The notes under the pieces: model-generated
The model's input: only the letters and a program-made list of their open reading frames with translations
Told to the model about the DNA's origin: nothing
Database searches by the model: none
Program-made: the position numbers and the translations under genes
Assembly (NCBI GenBank): GCA_001600095.1
Contig: BCIX01000005.1
Location: 1,494,523 to 1,558,522, forward strand
Origin: Bullera alba
Lineage: Eukaryota; Basidiomycota; Tremellomycetes; Tremellales; Bulleraceae
Reading direction: 5' to 3'
DNA length: 64,000 nt
Part shown: positions 46,348-59,500 of the stretch, one piece after another
How the letters are laid out: each line of letters opens with the position of its first letter
Numbering within the stretch: the first letter of the stretch is position 1

Positions 46348-48315
46348 TCACTTTGGCGGGGGGTTGATCTTGTTCTCAATCCCCAGCATCCCGCAAAAGG
46401 CCTCGGTCTGGGGGTTGGTATACCACGCTCCTGGGCATCGTCAGCGACCTCGAATGCAGAGATCAGAGCAGGGGATCGACTCACTGGGATCACCTCCGGG
46501 TTGACCTTGACAGGGAGCGGTCGGCCAAAACTTTTGCACGCGATTGATCTCAATTGGCCCCTTTTCCCAAACCAGCTTGATCTCTGCGCTATCTATCCCT
46601 GCCTCTGCCTCTGCCACCGCAGCAGCCTCCGAGTCTGTTGTAGGCCCTCCGGGGTTTTGTCCAACTTGGCTGGAATCGACCCTGGCGGCCTGGGCAGGAA
46701 CCAAAAGCCCTTCGTGGAGTATACGCTCGTACTCGTCTTTGACCATCTGATCCAGGTGGTCTTGCAGGGGGTACACCTTGGGCCGGATCTCGAGCGATAG
46801 GTACGGGTTGTAGACTTTGACTATGGCTAGCCAATATGGGTCGTAGGTCATTCTAGGTTGTTGACCAGGCTCCAGTGGTTCGGGCGTGGGGATCTCCAGG
46901 AACTGTGATTCTGGTCAGCTGCTTCCAATTTTCTGTTCACGGATAGCTGGGTTGGTGACTTGTACAGTGGTCACGGGACTTACCTGGATGAACTCTCTCG
47001 ATCCGCCGGGTTTATCCAGTGCGAGAAACTTTGTCACCCGGCTATTCTCCTCGACACCCCCGCCATTCTCCGCGAGCCCTGCTATGCTCGACACCCCATT
47101 TGAAGTGATGCTCTCAGCAGAGACAGGAGCTGCGCTCGAGACCGTCGACTCTGGCACACCAATGACATTCTCGGCGGCGCTCGGGTCGGACCCCTTCCGA
47201 GCTGCTTCGACTAGGTCCACGCTTTCGTCCACTTTCAGATCCAACTTGGCTTCCTCCGGGGACACGTCCTCCATGTCAATCACAATCTCCTCCTCATTGG
47301 CAGGTTGACCGGGATTCGACGCGGATATTGGTGGATCATCGAATTCGTCGTCGTCAATGTCAATCTCGTCCGGGTTGGCCACTGGAACAACTATAGCCGG
47401 GGCTTCCTCGACGGGAGGCTCACCCTGCCGACCAGGTCCCCCTGACCTGACACTGGTACCCGGTGAGAGAGACTTTTGGTCGTGAGGATAGACCGCGGCG
47501 AATTTGACGTGTAAATGCGCTGCGAACCAGTATTCCGGCTGGAGCGTGTCCAGCAGTTCCAGTAGTGGTGGGGAACCGAGCGTGTTGGTCTCTACTTCCT
47601 GCTTGAAGAATGGCTTTGTGCGCAGTAGTCTAGGCACGTTACCGTAGTGAGGTATTGATATTGGCCAATCATGGGACATGAACAACGTCGGCACGTTCCT
47701 AGGCAGCTGGGCGCAGGGTTTCAGCTTTCACACGAGGGAATATCACGAGGAAGCTGGAGTGTGACTCACCCTCATGAGCCTTGTAATGTCATATTTCCTC
47801 GTGTGGTAGGTACTCCGCATAGTGGAGTGGTTATACGGCACCGTCTCAAACCTGCCTACAACGTACCACGGCGTGAGCTCTCCCTCTCCCCAGATCCAAG
47901 TGTCAGACCCACCTTTATTATAATCGCCATCCTTGTAGATCCCACTTGCCCCTGCTATCCGCAAGCCATTGACGATGACGCTGCCCGCCGCACCCAGGTA
48001 ATAGATATTCTCGGCCAGCCATCCGCCGTGATACAGCTCCCACATGTAATTACTTGCTTCGTGATTCCCTCCAATGACAATGGTCAACAACGGCGCCCGT
48101 TTCGCTCCGGAATAGTACTGATGGAACGTGCCCAGCGAGTAGTATTTCGGTGGGACGGCTAGGGAGGGGAAATCGTGTTCGGAGCGCAACGCCTGGAAAT
48201 CCCCGCAGATCAATAACAGATCGACTTTGGTCGACTTGTTGGACTCGTACTGATGGATAGTGTCGTATATGGCGGACAGGGAGCCGTGGCAGCATCCCTC
48301 CACGGCGACGATCAT
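46348..48315 (-). CDS. DBR1: RNA lariat debranching enzyme Dbr1
   Basis: Several exons on the minus strand encode roughly 570 residues. The metallophosphatase motifs of Dbr1 are complete: [52 protein letters not shown] and [13 protein letters not shown]. The C-terminal DBR1 domain ends with [17 protein letters not shown]. Between these is an acidic disordered insert ([28 protein letters not shown]). Dbr1 hydrolyses the 2'-5' bond of intron lariats in the nucleus, which fits this intron-dense genome. The family usually starts M-x-I/V-AVEGC, so ATG 48315 is chosen. An in-frame ATG at 48348 would add 11 residues. The tail KINPPPK stops with TGA at 46350-46348. Confidence 0.93.
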
Positions 48316-48657
48316 CTTGTTCAAAGCCCCGCGCGCCCGAGAGATCATCCAGAGTCTAGGCAGAGAGAGATAGGTACAGTCAAGAGAGTATAGGCAAGTA
48401 GAGGATCGAGTGCTGGGTGGTGACTTTTGAGATTGTTTACGTAATTATTCCCAGGGCGGGCGCGGGATCAAATTCCCCCTCCTACTTAACATTTGTTGAC
48501 AACAACAGACGCGACTGTCTTTCAACCCAGGCATATACTCAAGGCAGGAGAACACTGACACTGGGGTCTACGGGACAGAGCAGGAGACACAGAGTGGTTC
48601 AGATCGAGCAGGTCGACTCTTCAGATCCACCGAGAGAAGAGAGGGAAGCGAGGCGAG
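48316..48657. promoter_or_regulatory. Divergent promoter region DBR1 / CLASP-like gene
   Basis: The 342 bp between two divergent start codons show no TATA box and no repeat of note. Confidence 0.35.
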
Positions 48658-51600
48658 ATGCCGGCGGACAAGGACGCAAAGATTGCGGTGAGGCAGATCG
48701 TTCATCACATTCCAGCGGGAACGCACCTGTACTGACATCCATCACCAGTGCCCATCGGCAGGACACCTCCAGAGCGAACTAGAAGCGCTCAGCTCGACGC
48801 TCGCCCTGACGGAGAAAGAGGAGACATGGGAGAAATTGGAAAAGGCACTGATCCGCTTCGCGGCGGTCACCAGGGGAGGGGGATACAAGCACCTCCCGCT
48901 GTACGTCGAGGGGGTTGGGAGGAAAGGTTCCGGACCGGAAATATGTTCTTGTGTGAGTCCACTCTCAACCCATGCCCCTATGCACCGGAAAAGGCAGCTG
49001 ACACTGCGTAGATGATCTCGGATAGAGGGAGATTATCAGGAGTCGGGATTGATCTGCTGCAAACCATGGCACCGCGCCTAGGAGCCGGGTTTGCGCCCCT
49101 GGTACAACTCTACATGGAGCCCATACTCAAACTACTAGGAAGGCCCAACAAGGTGGTATTGAAACGGACGGAGAAATGCCTCGATCTCATGATCTCCCAC
49201 TGTCACCTGCCGTCACTGGTCACAGAGCTCAAAAAGGGATTGAGCGACGACGCCGCGACGTGCCGGCGGGGATGTGCAATTGGGATAGAAAAGGCCATGT
49301 CGACTTGGGACAAATCCGTCTGGACGGCGAAAAACGTTGTGATGCTGGAGGAAGGGGTGCGGAAGATGGCGGTCGACAAGGATCCGGCGGTCAGACAGAC
49401 GGGCAAGAAGGTTTGGGGAGTGTTTCAAGATCTTTGGCCGGAACGTGTAGAGGAGTGAGTCGACCAATTCTTCAGGTGTAGTCAGGAGCTAACGATGGAT
49501 TTCGTTCAGATTCTCAGCACCGCTTACCCCGACGATACGGCGGTATCTGGATATCGCCAATCCCAATGGTCCAGCCAAGGCGAAACCAAAACCAAAGCCC
49601 GTGGTCAGAGCAGCGCCGGCTCCAGCGGCTCACCCTGCGGTACCGGCATCAGGACCTTCAACTGCGCTTCCTCCAGCTCAGCGGTCGACATCCGCATCAT
49701 CGTCTTCATCGTCAATACCGCCCTCGGCACCACTTCCCAAGCCTGCGAGAACAGTCGGAATTACTTCTAAACCCAGCAGACTTCCTCTCGACCCCTCGAC
49801 CTCCTCTATCGACAGTATGCTACCGCCTCGTCCCCAGCCTCACAGTACAGACAACGAGGGTACTTCACGAGCACCCTCTCGGCCACCGTACCAAAGTCAC
49901 AATGTCGTTTCCCACTTTCCCGCCCCTCAACGCTCAGTCTCGCACGGCACGCTTCCAACATCCCAGGCCGCAACTTTCGGAGAGGTATGGACGAAACCTT
50001 CTCGACCGGGAATCCATTCTTCCCACTCTACCGCCTCTCTACCCGATCACGACGTCAACACCCACTCCGTGCCTCAGCGGCGGTTTCCCCCTCCCACGCG
50101 AGTCGGCCGGTTGCCCTCGACTATGGAGGATACTGCGGATACAGTGGATTTCTTCGGCCCTTCGCTTCTTCGTGGCCCAGTGAGGATACCCCCCTTACCC
50201 GCCACCAGGCTCGGACCGGCCCAACGGAGAGTCGTCACTGCGCCTCCCCCCACTGCGACATTATCAACGTCGACTTCGGCACCTGCAGTGCCGTATCCTA
50301 CGGCGCAGAGCGTGAAGAAGAGGGTGGCCGAGTTGGAGGAAGAAATCGCTTCTAATCCATCATCTCCTATCCCTCAACCCCATCCACCCAGTCGACCGAA
50401 TTCGACCGGGGTGAGCCCGTTCAACTCGATCAAGGCGGGCAGATCGCCTGTCAACCTCCGAGCTATCAACGCGGCATTTGCGCAACCTGGGGTGCCGATG
50501 GACTCGCCGTTGCTCCCGGTCTTGATGCGCTCCACGACCTCGAGAGAGGAGATTGCTCGGGAGAGGGATGGCTTTGAGCAGAGTGATTTGAGGAACGAAG
50601 AGGAGTTGGAGGCGGAGGGTAATTCGACCGTCGTTTCCCAGGGGACAGCTCCTGTGCCATCGCCACAAGGGCGACAGGAGGAATTGGACGTGGGGCAGAG
50701 TGCGACATCTGGCCAGGTCGAGTCGGCTGCAACGGCACCAAAGGTGGAGATCGAGGATACCCAGCTACCATTCTCAACGACCCAATGCACCTCTGGGGAA
50801 GAGAACGTCACTTCCGAGGTCGACCTAGGATTGGACTGTCCGACCGCTTTGCCAGTGCAATCTGTGGAGCCGACGCTGGTAGCCATCCCAGCGGTCTCGG
50901 AGAAGCCTTTGGCCGGTGAGGCTCGGACTGGTCCTGTCGACAAGGATGTCCCTGCGCCGGAACCAGCTCAGCTGCCACTCCCGCCATCGCCAATCCCCTC
51001 CCGGGCATTATCACCCATTGCACCTATTCAGCTCGACGACCAAGCCCTCGCCCACATGGCTCTGGTTGACCAGCTTGTGACGGCCAAGGCCGCCGTTTGC
51101 GACAAGCTTCCCACCGTGACTTCGCTCAGCAAATCAACCACCAAGTCGGCTATTCAGACCCAACCACGAGCAGTATCAGCGACTCGGGCACCTCCGCCCA
51201 CGGCAACTTCGTCGTCCGCGGCTAGACCGCCCAAACCGCCAGTACCGCGCGCTCCCCGTGGTGTCAGCACGGATCGCAGACCATTCCGGCCAACGAGCCA
51301 AACCGCCTCTAGTTCCGGCGCTGGTGGTACTGGTGGTACTGCTCGACAGGTCTCCAATCCAAAGACCAAGGATGCCACTGGGAAGGGTATAGCCCCGCTG
51401 AAACCCTCTATCACGGGTTCATCCACAGTCTCCGCCTCGGCTTCGACTACGGCCAGAGTGGCTGCCAGAGTACCCTCTGCCACGTTATCAACCTCAACCT
51501 CGGCTTCGGCCCCGGCCTCAGCTTCGGCGGCTCGGAAACCACCTGTTTCCCGAGTCACAAAGAAACCCGCTACGACGGTGAGCGGCATACCCCCCGCGTC

Positions 51601-52714
51601 GGATGTACAGGCGGGGACGGAGGATGCCGCGCCGACAAAAGCTACGGCTCGACCCGGCAAGACAGCCCCAGTGGCTCTGCCCCCCGTGCGAAAGGAGAGA
51701 GTGTCTAGGAAACCGCCTATACCGCCTTTCATCCCGATCCGTGGCGGGGGCGGCGGGACGAAATCCAAGGCCACCGTCTCGACCTCGACCACGGGCAAGG
51801 CCTCTTCTGGGATAGTCGCCAAGTCGAGGCCATTGATAGCGAAGGTCAAGCCAGAGTCAATACCCCTCCCGCTGAGTCCGGCAGAGAGGGCAAAATTACC
51901 CCCGAAAGACATTCCCCTACCAAGAAGCCCAAGGGAGGTAATCGATGATATACCCGACACACCGCCTCGTCCCCTTGCCCACATTGCACAGCCGTCAAAG
52001 GGACTGGAACTCGTACTTGGTTCCCCATCAAAGTCGAGGTCGCCGATAAACCTAAAGCCGCCAAGGGTCCTCTCGCCGGTATTGACAACGGTGCCACCCA
52101 CGGCGATAGCGCCAATTCCCTCGCCAAAGCCCCAGAACGAAACGGCACCTGTTCACTTGGCGGAGTATGAGGTCGAAGGAGGTGGTTATGGGGATATATC
52201 ATTTGACGGATCTATCCCGTCGCCATACCTCCTCGCCGGGCGGCTGCGTGGTGAGGAACAACACGTCGACAGATCGATTCACCATACAGACGAGGCGGGG
52301 GAGGTATTGCGCGATGAGGGAGTCACTGCCAGCGCCGCCAGGTCGCATGATGGCCACATCCTCGGTCTGGCCGAGCCGGAGCTTGAGAGGCAATTGGTTA
52401 GCCAAGATACACAATCATCGCCAACCATAGCACAAACTTCCCCAATCACAATCAACACCCGGCGTTACGACTCCCGTACGTCTACTCCCGCGGCGATTGA
52501 GATCCCGACAATCTCCCCGCGACCGGCGTTCGGCGAGCGGATCGACGTTGTCAACACGCCTCAAAGGGCCGAGGGGCTATTGGCCAAGCTGGCCATGGCC
52601 AAGACTTCGCCGTCGCCTGGGGAGAGGAAGGTGTTGAGAGTGCGGGATGCGAATGTCAGAGGGGATATGGAGGGTGATGGCAGTCTCGGCGCGGACGATA
52701 GGGACATTCAGTGA
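48658..52714 (+). CDS. CLASP N-terminal (TOG) domain protein
   Basis: Four exons (48658-48687, 48749-48952, 49012-49454, 49510-52714) give 1293 residues. After MPADKDAKIA come a helical hairpin (LTEKEETWEKLEKALIRFAA) and a TOG domain with SDRGRLSGVGIDLLQTMAPR, LGAGFAPLVQLYMEPILKLL, NKVVLKRTEKCLDLMISHC, and HEAT-like helices to VWGVFQDLWPERVEE. This matches CLASP/Stu1/Cls1, which bind tubulin and stabilise spindle and cortical microtubules. Beyond about residue 240 the protein is disordered, rich in Pro, Ser, Ala and Thr, with basic patches (PAPAAHPAVPASGPS, KKPATTVSG) and a single large exon. Only one TOG domain is seen; most CLASPs have two or more plus a C-terminal coiled region. It is either a reduced CLASP or a related TOG protein. 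Confidence 0.8.
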
Positions 52715-53186
52715 AGGACATGGAGTTGTAGTTGTATTGATAGTAGACTCGATGCACAGGTGGACCGCTGTGCCTCCCCTTCGCTTCCGTTGCGATCTAC
52801 GCGGACTCGTCCGCAACTATTGTGCCGGATCGCTCTGCTCAACAATCCACGTCCATAGCTTGACTGATATCGCTCCAAGCTCTCTGCACGAGGTATGCAT
52901 CATGCACAATTATAAAAAGTCGCTCTAGTAGGCGACGAAATGTCCAGAGTACGCTATGATGGGGTTGTAGTACGGTATGACAATGCACTACAGCCAAATG
53001 TCCTTCTGATCCCGAGTCTATCGCCCGAGGGCGTTGTTTGCTACGGCCAGAGTGTTACTCTGGCTGGATGTCTGATGTCGACTTCGACACGGTGATTGGG
53101 GTGGAGTGGATCGTTTCGTCGTCACAGTCGTTTCCATTCGGTCCTTCAATTGTCCTTTTCTGCTACAGTATTGAATCACACGCGCC
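52715..53186. other. Convergent 3' intergenic region
   Basis: The 472 bp between the CLASP-like stop and the oxidase stop have an AT-rich patch CAATTATAAAAAG near 52910, possibly a poly(A) region, and no gene. Confidence 0.4.
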
Positions 53187-55283
53187 TTATGCCATGACGG
53201 CAAACGAGCCCGCCAAAACGCTCAACAAGCTCACGAGCCCGACGATACCGGTGCTCGAGACCAATTGGCCAGCGGCGCCAGTATTCGATCCGTTCTGCGC
53301 GCCCTGCGCGCTATCCGAGTTGCTGGACGACGAGGGTGGTGGTGGCTGAATGACGGTAGACGAGGGCAATGCGACGGCGGCTTGAGTGGGTTGTGTGCCC
53401 ATTTGACCATTACCAACCATGACAAACTCGCCCTCTGAGGGGACACCGTTGACGACATAGAAGATCATCGCGGGGCCGGGCTGGAAGAGCGTTGGACCGG
53501 GATTGGCGGGAAGCTGGTTGACGTGCAGCACAGCCGTGTTGTTGGCCAGGTCTATGGTGTACGACGTCTCGAGCTCGAGGTACCTCTGTCCGAAACCAAT
53601 GGCGTGGGTGTTGAATCCGCCTCGGATGATGACGACCTTTGAGTTCTTCGCAGTGGCCTCGTCGGTCGAGTTGAGGGTGATATCGAAACCTTGGCCACCG
53701 TAAGAGATGGTCGTGGGTGGGTTGGGGAACTGTGGCCTCGGCTCGTTGAAGTACCATGGGAACCACTTTTCCACATCCGTCCTCGATCGCCATTGGTCGT
53801 TGGTAAAGTCGGCATTGGGGTTGGAGCCAGAGATCAAGATTGACGAGTCTGGGAGGAGGATGGCAGTCGAGTGGTACATTCGCTCGTTGTCGGAAGCAGA
53901 GAGACCAGTCCTGTTCCATCGGCCACCGGCGGGTGCGCTGGGGTTGTAGATGGCAGGCATGTAGACCGGGTCTTGACCATACGATTGTCCGACAGAGTAC
54001 TTGTCGAAACCGTAACCGGCAGTTCCCATGTTGACACCGTTGCCCATCCATAGCGTTCCGTCGGGGAGGTAGACGAACTGTCCCATACTTCGGCCTTCGA
54101 ACATGTAGTCGTCGTCGATGTATTGTGGGTTGGTACCATCGGGGCTGATTCGCACACATGTGTTGTCGGCCTGGACGGCGGTGACGTTGTAGCCGGCGGT
54201 ACCGTCGTTACCCCATTGAGGTGGGTTGGAACCGCCGCAGAAGAGGAGGGTGACGGTGTAGTTGTTGGCTGGAGTGAGCGGGAGCATGACCGTGGCGGCC
54301 GAGGCGGGGTAGACTCGAGCGGCGTGTGGCATATCGGGCAGGTAGGTCGTTTGTTGACTTCTCCAGTCGTAAAGGATCGTCTTCCTGGCCGCCTGCATGA
54401 ACAGCTTGCCCGAGGGCAGCAGCCATGTCAGAGCATAGAGGTTGATAGGAAGGGTGTCGGAGAGGAATTGAAGGTTGATAGCCTCGCCGTCGCCTTTGGG
54501 TGGGAAGAATTCGTACGTTGGGTTGTCCTGGGCGGCAGTGTTGACATATCCACCGTTCTTGTCACCTCCAATGATGATCAATGATCCATCCTCCAACGCC
54601 TCGACCATGGGGTACCATCTCCTCCCCGTCATCTGCAGGTATCCGCCGACGTTGTTGTCGTTGACATTGTAGCTCGATTCGCCTTGGATCCACTGACACG
54701 ACTCGTCGTCACAGGGGTTGATCATTCGGATCGCTGTTCCTCCATCCGTGTTCATGTAGGCTCCTGGACCCGCGACGGCGACTCCGTTGGTCGTTACAGG
54801 CTGGTTACCGCCGAAAACAACCCACGTGCCGTTTCCGAGCACACCACCTCCGGCGCAAAACGTGTTCGAGTAGACGTCCATCGTGCGGTCTAAGCGAAAT
54901 CGATCAGGAGATGGTCACTCTACAATCGGGGTCCTACTCACAGGCATCGGTGGCGACGTCGTACTCTACTGCCCAGGCGGGATGTGTGCCATAGAGACCA
55001 TCGATAGTGACAGGGTTGTTTTCCGACTTGTCCAGCACGTACACCTTGTTCTTGGTTCCGAGGAACATCTGACTCTATTAGCGTTGCTCAAGACCAGTTT
55101 GCTCACCATTTGCGCGCTGATCCCGATCGACTCTGAGACCTGGGTGAAGCCTAGGGGTCTGGGCGTGGTGCCGATAGCCGCTGTCGATCGCTTCTCCTCC
55201 ATTCGGGGCGACAGTGGCGAGGCAAAGACGCATTGCGCCAGAATGGGCAGAAGGGAGAGTAGGGATAATGAACAGAGTGTCAT
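53187..55283 (-). CDS. Copper radical oxidase, glyoxal-oxidase type, probably GPI-anchored
   Basis: Three exons on the minus strand, the main one being 54889-53187, give about 660 residues. A signal peptide (MTLCSLSLLSLLPILAQCVF) is followed by GLYGTHPAWAVEYDVATDAY. The active-site set is in place: radical-site Cys in NTFCAGGGVLGNGTW, Tyr in MTGRRWYPMVEAL, the Tyr-His pair in NERMYHSTAILLP, and the copper His in GGFNTHAIGFGQR. The C-terminus has a Pro/Ser-rich spacer and a hydrophobic end (GIVGLVSLLSVLAGSFAVMA) fitting a GPI signal. Such enzymes oxidise aldehydes and alcohols to acids with H2O2 release outside the cell. The substrate range is unknown. The stop is TAA at 53189-53187. Confidence 0.93.
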
Positions 55284-56568
55284 TGTTGCGTGGTTACGTG
55301 GGGGTAGCAAGAAGTGGGTTCTATAACTTCAGAGAGCTATTCTATAATGTCCTTGAAGAGCTGGGAAGAGTTGAGAACAAGTTGAATGGTCTCTTGCTCC
55401 AACACTGCTCTTGTGCTATTTTCAATCGGAGTGAGAGAGTAGAAAGGAGGGTCCGAGGTGAAACTGAGGGTGAAAAAGAGGTGGATGTGGCGAGCGAGTG
55501 GAGTCGGGTTCGAGTAGTGCCGTAGAAAGGGGACAATGCGGTGCGGTGGGCCGATCACAAGGCGAATGTGTGTTGATTGTGTTGAAAGCAGAGGTCGGAG
55601 AATGTCGATGAATGAGAGAGAGATCGATTGTCAGCGTGTTTGATCTCTTTTTTCTCCGAGGTGGTTCTAGCGGCCGTATTGGATGCGACCCGAGGTCACT
55701 AGGGCAGGGAGGTGTAAGGAGGGTAGGGTAGGATACAGAGGTGGTGGTATACTCTGGTACACCCGTACACTAGAATAGGTAGAGATCGAAAGCAAGCAAC
55801 TCACCTATTTAAAAACTTGTTTACACCGGGCTTCGTTTGGCTGTGTTGTCTGTTCCAACTGGTGGGATCGTCGGGAAGTTGGGATAGATGTCAAACGTCC
55901 AAAGTGTCCACTCTGGCTATGTATAGGTGTGAGGATGTGCTCGTGGTAGGATACAGGAAGCGACCTTGTATGCACAATCTTGCACAATACACTTGACCCC
56001 CAATGCTGTTGTCTCTGGCTGAGACGAGGTGGCAATGCGAGGGAAATGCGGTGCAAGGAGGATCTCGGTTTTTCAAAGGACATTGAGCGACACCCTGCTT
56101 ACCCTTCCTCACCCTGCATCACCCTGCATGACATCTGCGGTGAGCAAGAGGGTGGTATGCTTAATGTCATGTGTCCCTGTTCCCCAGTGTTCCCGGTGTT
56201 CTCCTCACACGCTCTCATCTGCCGAGTCATTGACAGCCGCTCGGCCTCGCTCGGCACAGCGGTGAGTACCACCGACGCAGCATTAGGGCCTCGTATAGGA
56301 TCGTGTAGGGCAGCAGCAGGCAGCAGCAGGCAGCAGCAGGAAGAGGCAGTAGGAGGCAGTGTATTGCATTGCACGGGCATGACGAGAGATATTACGTACG
56401 TACGGTCCGAGACGGAGACACATCCTCGGGCGTCATCTGCTGTCAATATTCCTCCAGAGTCAGCCCTAGTCAGCCCAGCCTGAGCGCCTGAGCAGCAGGC
56501 TGTGCCTTGTTCAGCTTTTGCCTTGTTGCCTCCAAGTGACTCTCCAGCTGGCGCTGGAGGGCGCTGGA
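55284..56568. promoter_or_regulatory. Long intergenic region rich in 10-bp tandem repeats
   Basis: The 1285 bp lie between the oxidase start and the APC6 stop, both on the minus strand. No gene was found. Repeats with period 10 are dense at 55971-56568, including three copies of CAGCAGCAGG (56311-56340). The part next to the oxidase presumably contains its promoter. Confidence 0.5.
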
Positions 56569-56570
56569 TT
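55971..56570. repeat. Cluster of short tandem duplications with 10-bp period
   Basis: Pairs at lag 10: TGCACAAT 55971/55981; TCACCCTGCA 56109/56119; CGCTCGGC 56238/56248; CAGCAGCAGG 56311/56321/56331; GAGGCAGT 56343/56353; GTCAGCCC 56459/56469; GCGCTGGA 56551/56561. The last copy touches the stop of APC6 (56569-56571). The units are not related to each other. Confidence 0.65.
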
Positions 56571-59500
56571 ACCCGTCGAGGTCCATGGTCGAACCTTCGT
56601 CGATCGACTCATCGCCATCACCGCCCGCGGCGATGTCAATCCCCAGGCCATTGCCCCCGTTCACAACCGATCCGCCGCTCTGCCCGGTTCGAACTTGAGG
56701 CCCGGTGTTACGCACTGGTCCCATCTCGTCCCTCTCGCTGGGCAGTGGGCCAAACGCGGGGTTGCCCTGGAGTAAAAGCGCGTCAGCGCTCACGATCGCA
56801 CATGACTCTCAAGCAATGTCCACCGTCGAGCAATCTAACAGACAGGACCCTTCAACAAGTTGCCCAAGACAACCTTGGCAACGTGTCGATATCCTCCGAT
56901 TCGACCCAAATCGACGTCCTCGACAGGCGGGTATCACCGACATCGCGTCCCGTCCACATCCATCCCTCCATCTCCCTCCCGATCATAGTTCCAGAAAGGC
57001 CGAAGAACAATCTGTGACTCACCTTGGGTACATTGAACGGATCCAAGTCCGCCTGATCCAGCGGAGCGGGCAGTCCAGTGATCGTCGTCGGGTCCAACCT
57101 CTCAATCTGCTCTTTGAGGCTCATCTCCAATAAGACCGTTGCGATAGGATCTTGAGGGTTCAAGCTCAGTGCGTTGTGGTAACCCCGGATCGACTTGCGG
57201 ATATCCCCTTTGAGCTGGTGGATCATGGCGAGGGATGAGTGGCAGGTCGGGTTCGAAGGGTCGAGCGAGAGTGAGCGGAGGTACGAGTGTTCCGCGGCTT
57301 CCAGATTGCTATACGGCCAAGGCGAACGACGAGCGTCAGCGAGCAGTCCGGATTGGAGATCAAACCGCCGGTGCCGTAGCGCTTGTAAGGAGAACAGCGT
57401 GATCATCCATGTATTGAGGGGGGAATGGCAGGAAAAGGGGAAGGGTGTGGGATCCGGCCACCATTGCAGGCATCTCCCGAAAAGTGACTTTTTGAGGAGG
57501 GGATGAATGCACACTCGAGCCCAGCAGCGATGCGGCGATCATATCAAGACATCTCAGTCTCCTCAATTCCCTTAGACCTCTTCAAACAGCGAAGACTTGT
57601 CGCTATCGCACATGGTCCACGCGTCTCAATCGCACTAGGCTCACCCTTGAACTCTATACGCATGACCGAGGTTACAATGTGACACACTCCAGATGGATCC
57701 CACGCCTTGCATCGATTTAGTCGCTGACGTCGCCTTTTTGAGATATCGGATCGCCGTGTCGTAGCTGCAAGGGGTCAGCGGGACTCCTCTTTGCCCATGC
57801 TGACGTTCGACCTGGGTATCTTGACGTATGACAAGGGGCATGATCAAGCACTGACAGGGCGGGATAGATCATCACTCACTCTTCCTTGTTGTACGCGACG
57901 ACGCCGAGCTCGTTGAGCAATAACGGATCCGAACCATTGATGACTTCCGCCGCTTTGAAGTACTCCTCGGCTAGATTGGACGAAGAGAGCTGGAGGTGTT
58001 CCATCCCGATGAAGAGAAGGGGCAGGTGGAGTCTACTCTCCGTCACGGGGAATTTCGATAGGAGGAGATAGGGACGGAGAGGATCCAGGTACGAAGCGAG
58101 TGATGAAGATCATCCGTCAGCGCCTGGATTCAGGTACACCCCAATCGACTGGCACAACCGACCTACCCTGGGAACAATCGTGCAGAGGTGCTGTAGGCGG
58201 TGATCGCGTGGTCGTGCTCGCCCTCATAAGCAAACGAGTGGGCGAAAGTTATCCAAGCAGGAGCAAATCGACTATCGATCAAATTGGCCTTACTGCAGCG
58301 TAAATCAGCTCCTCTGCACCAGTATCCTGCCCCTCCCAGGGCCACGCAAGCACTCTACCCACCTGAAGTACCGCCGGGCCTCGGCCCATCGCTTTCCGGA
58401 AAAGTACCACAGCCCCACGGCGTACCACGTCACCGCACTGCTGGGATCTTGCTCGACCAAATCGTGAGCGAGCATGAAGAGCGATGATCGCAGCCGGTGG
58501 ATATGGTGCATGCACGCGAGGTGGAGCGGCAGCGCCGTCGGGTGGGATGGGATCTTGGCGAGAATCCTGCGGAGGTGGATGCGATGGGTGATACGGCGAG
58601 AGTCGAGTCAAGTCAGAACAGATTAAAGGAGGGTTGAGATTGGAGGACGGGACAGGTAGTGAGCCATCAACACGGGTGGGCGATGTGACAGTGCAGGAAT
58701 GACAGTGGGGTAGACGAGTGTAGACATGACAGGAATGATGAAGATCAGTCAGCGATGTGTTCTCAACCTTCGATTCCCTCATCCCAAGTGATCGACTCCA
58801 CCCAGCGAATCCGGCCGATGTGGGCTGGAAGAGACTCTCTCGACATTGAATCACACATTGTCTCTGGTCGTGCTGACCGTCGACCTCATACTCCTATGAC
58901 CCACCCCGCACTCACCTCGTCGTCACGGCGTAACAGTCTTCCCACTTGTACCGCAAATACAGCTCGTCCGCAAGTCCGACCAGCACATCGCAATTCTCGC
59001 CTAGGGCATAATTCTCCACAAGATCGTTTCTCGCTGCGGTAATCTCGGCAGCGTTGTTGTCCTATACCAGGATGGTCAGCTGTATCCCGGATCGGCTAAT
59101 TCAAAGACAGCTGACCTTTCGCAGTTTTGTAATGTAGATCAACCTGACAAAGTGGGCTTGTTCGGTTGATAGTTGGGGTTTATACGCCAATTTGTTGACA
59201 AACTCCCATTCTACCACCTATCGTCAGTGCATTCCTCCACCTACTTCCCCGGCCGATAGACAAGAATGACAGCGGACTCACCCTCCTGGGCGGTCATCAT
59301 CCCGCCCTCGACCAGTTCCCTGAAAGCGTCGTAATTCTTCACGTCTAGGAGTAATGCCTCCATGAAGCACTCCTTCGCCATGGCCATTGAGGATAGTCTC
59401 AAATGCAGAAGTCCCCTCAGATGGCATATTGACGAATGCAGCTGTTCAGGTCAGCGATCGCTACAAGTGTATTTGGCATACCTTGATACCGTCGTCTTGT

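Noticed and set aside
51154..52101. 315-codon open frame on the minus strand
   Set aside because: It is the antisense of the Pro/Ser/Ala-rich CLASP tail exon; GC-rich low-complexity coding sequence often leaves the opposite strand open, and no splice or promoter signals support it.
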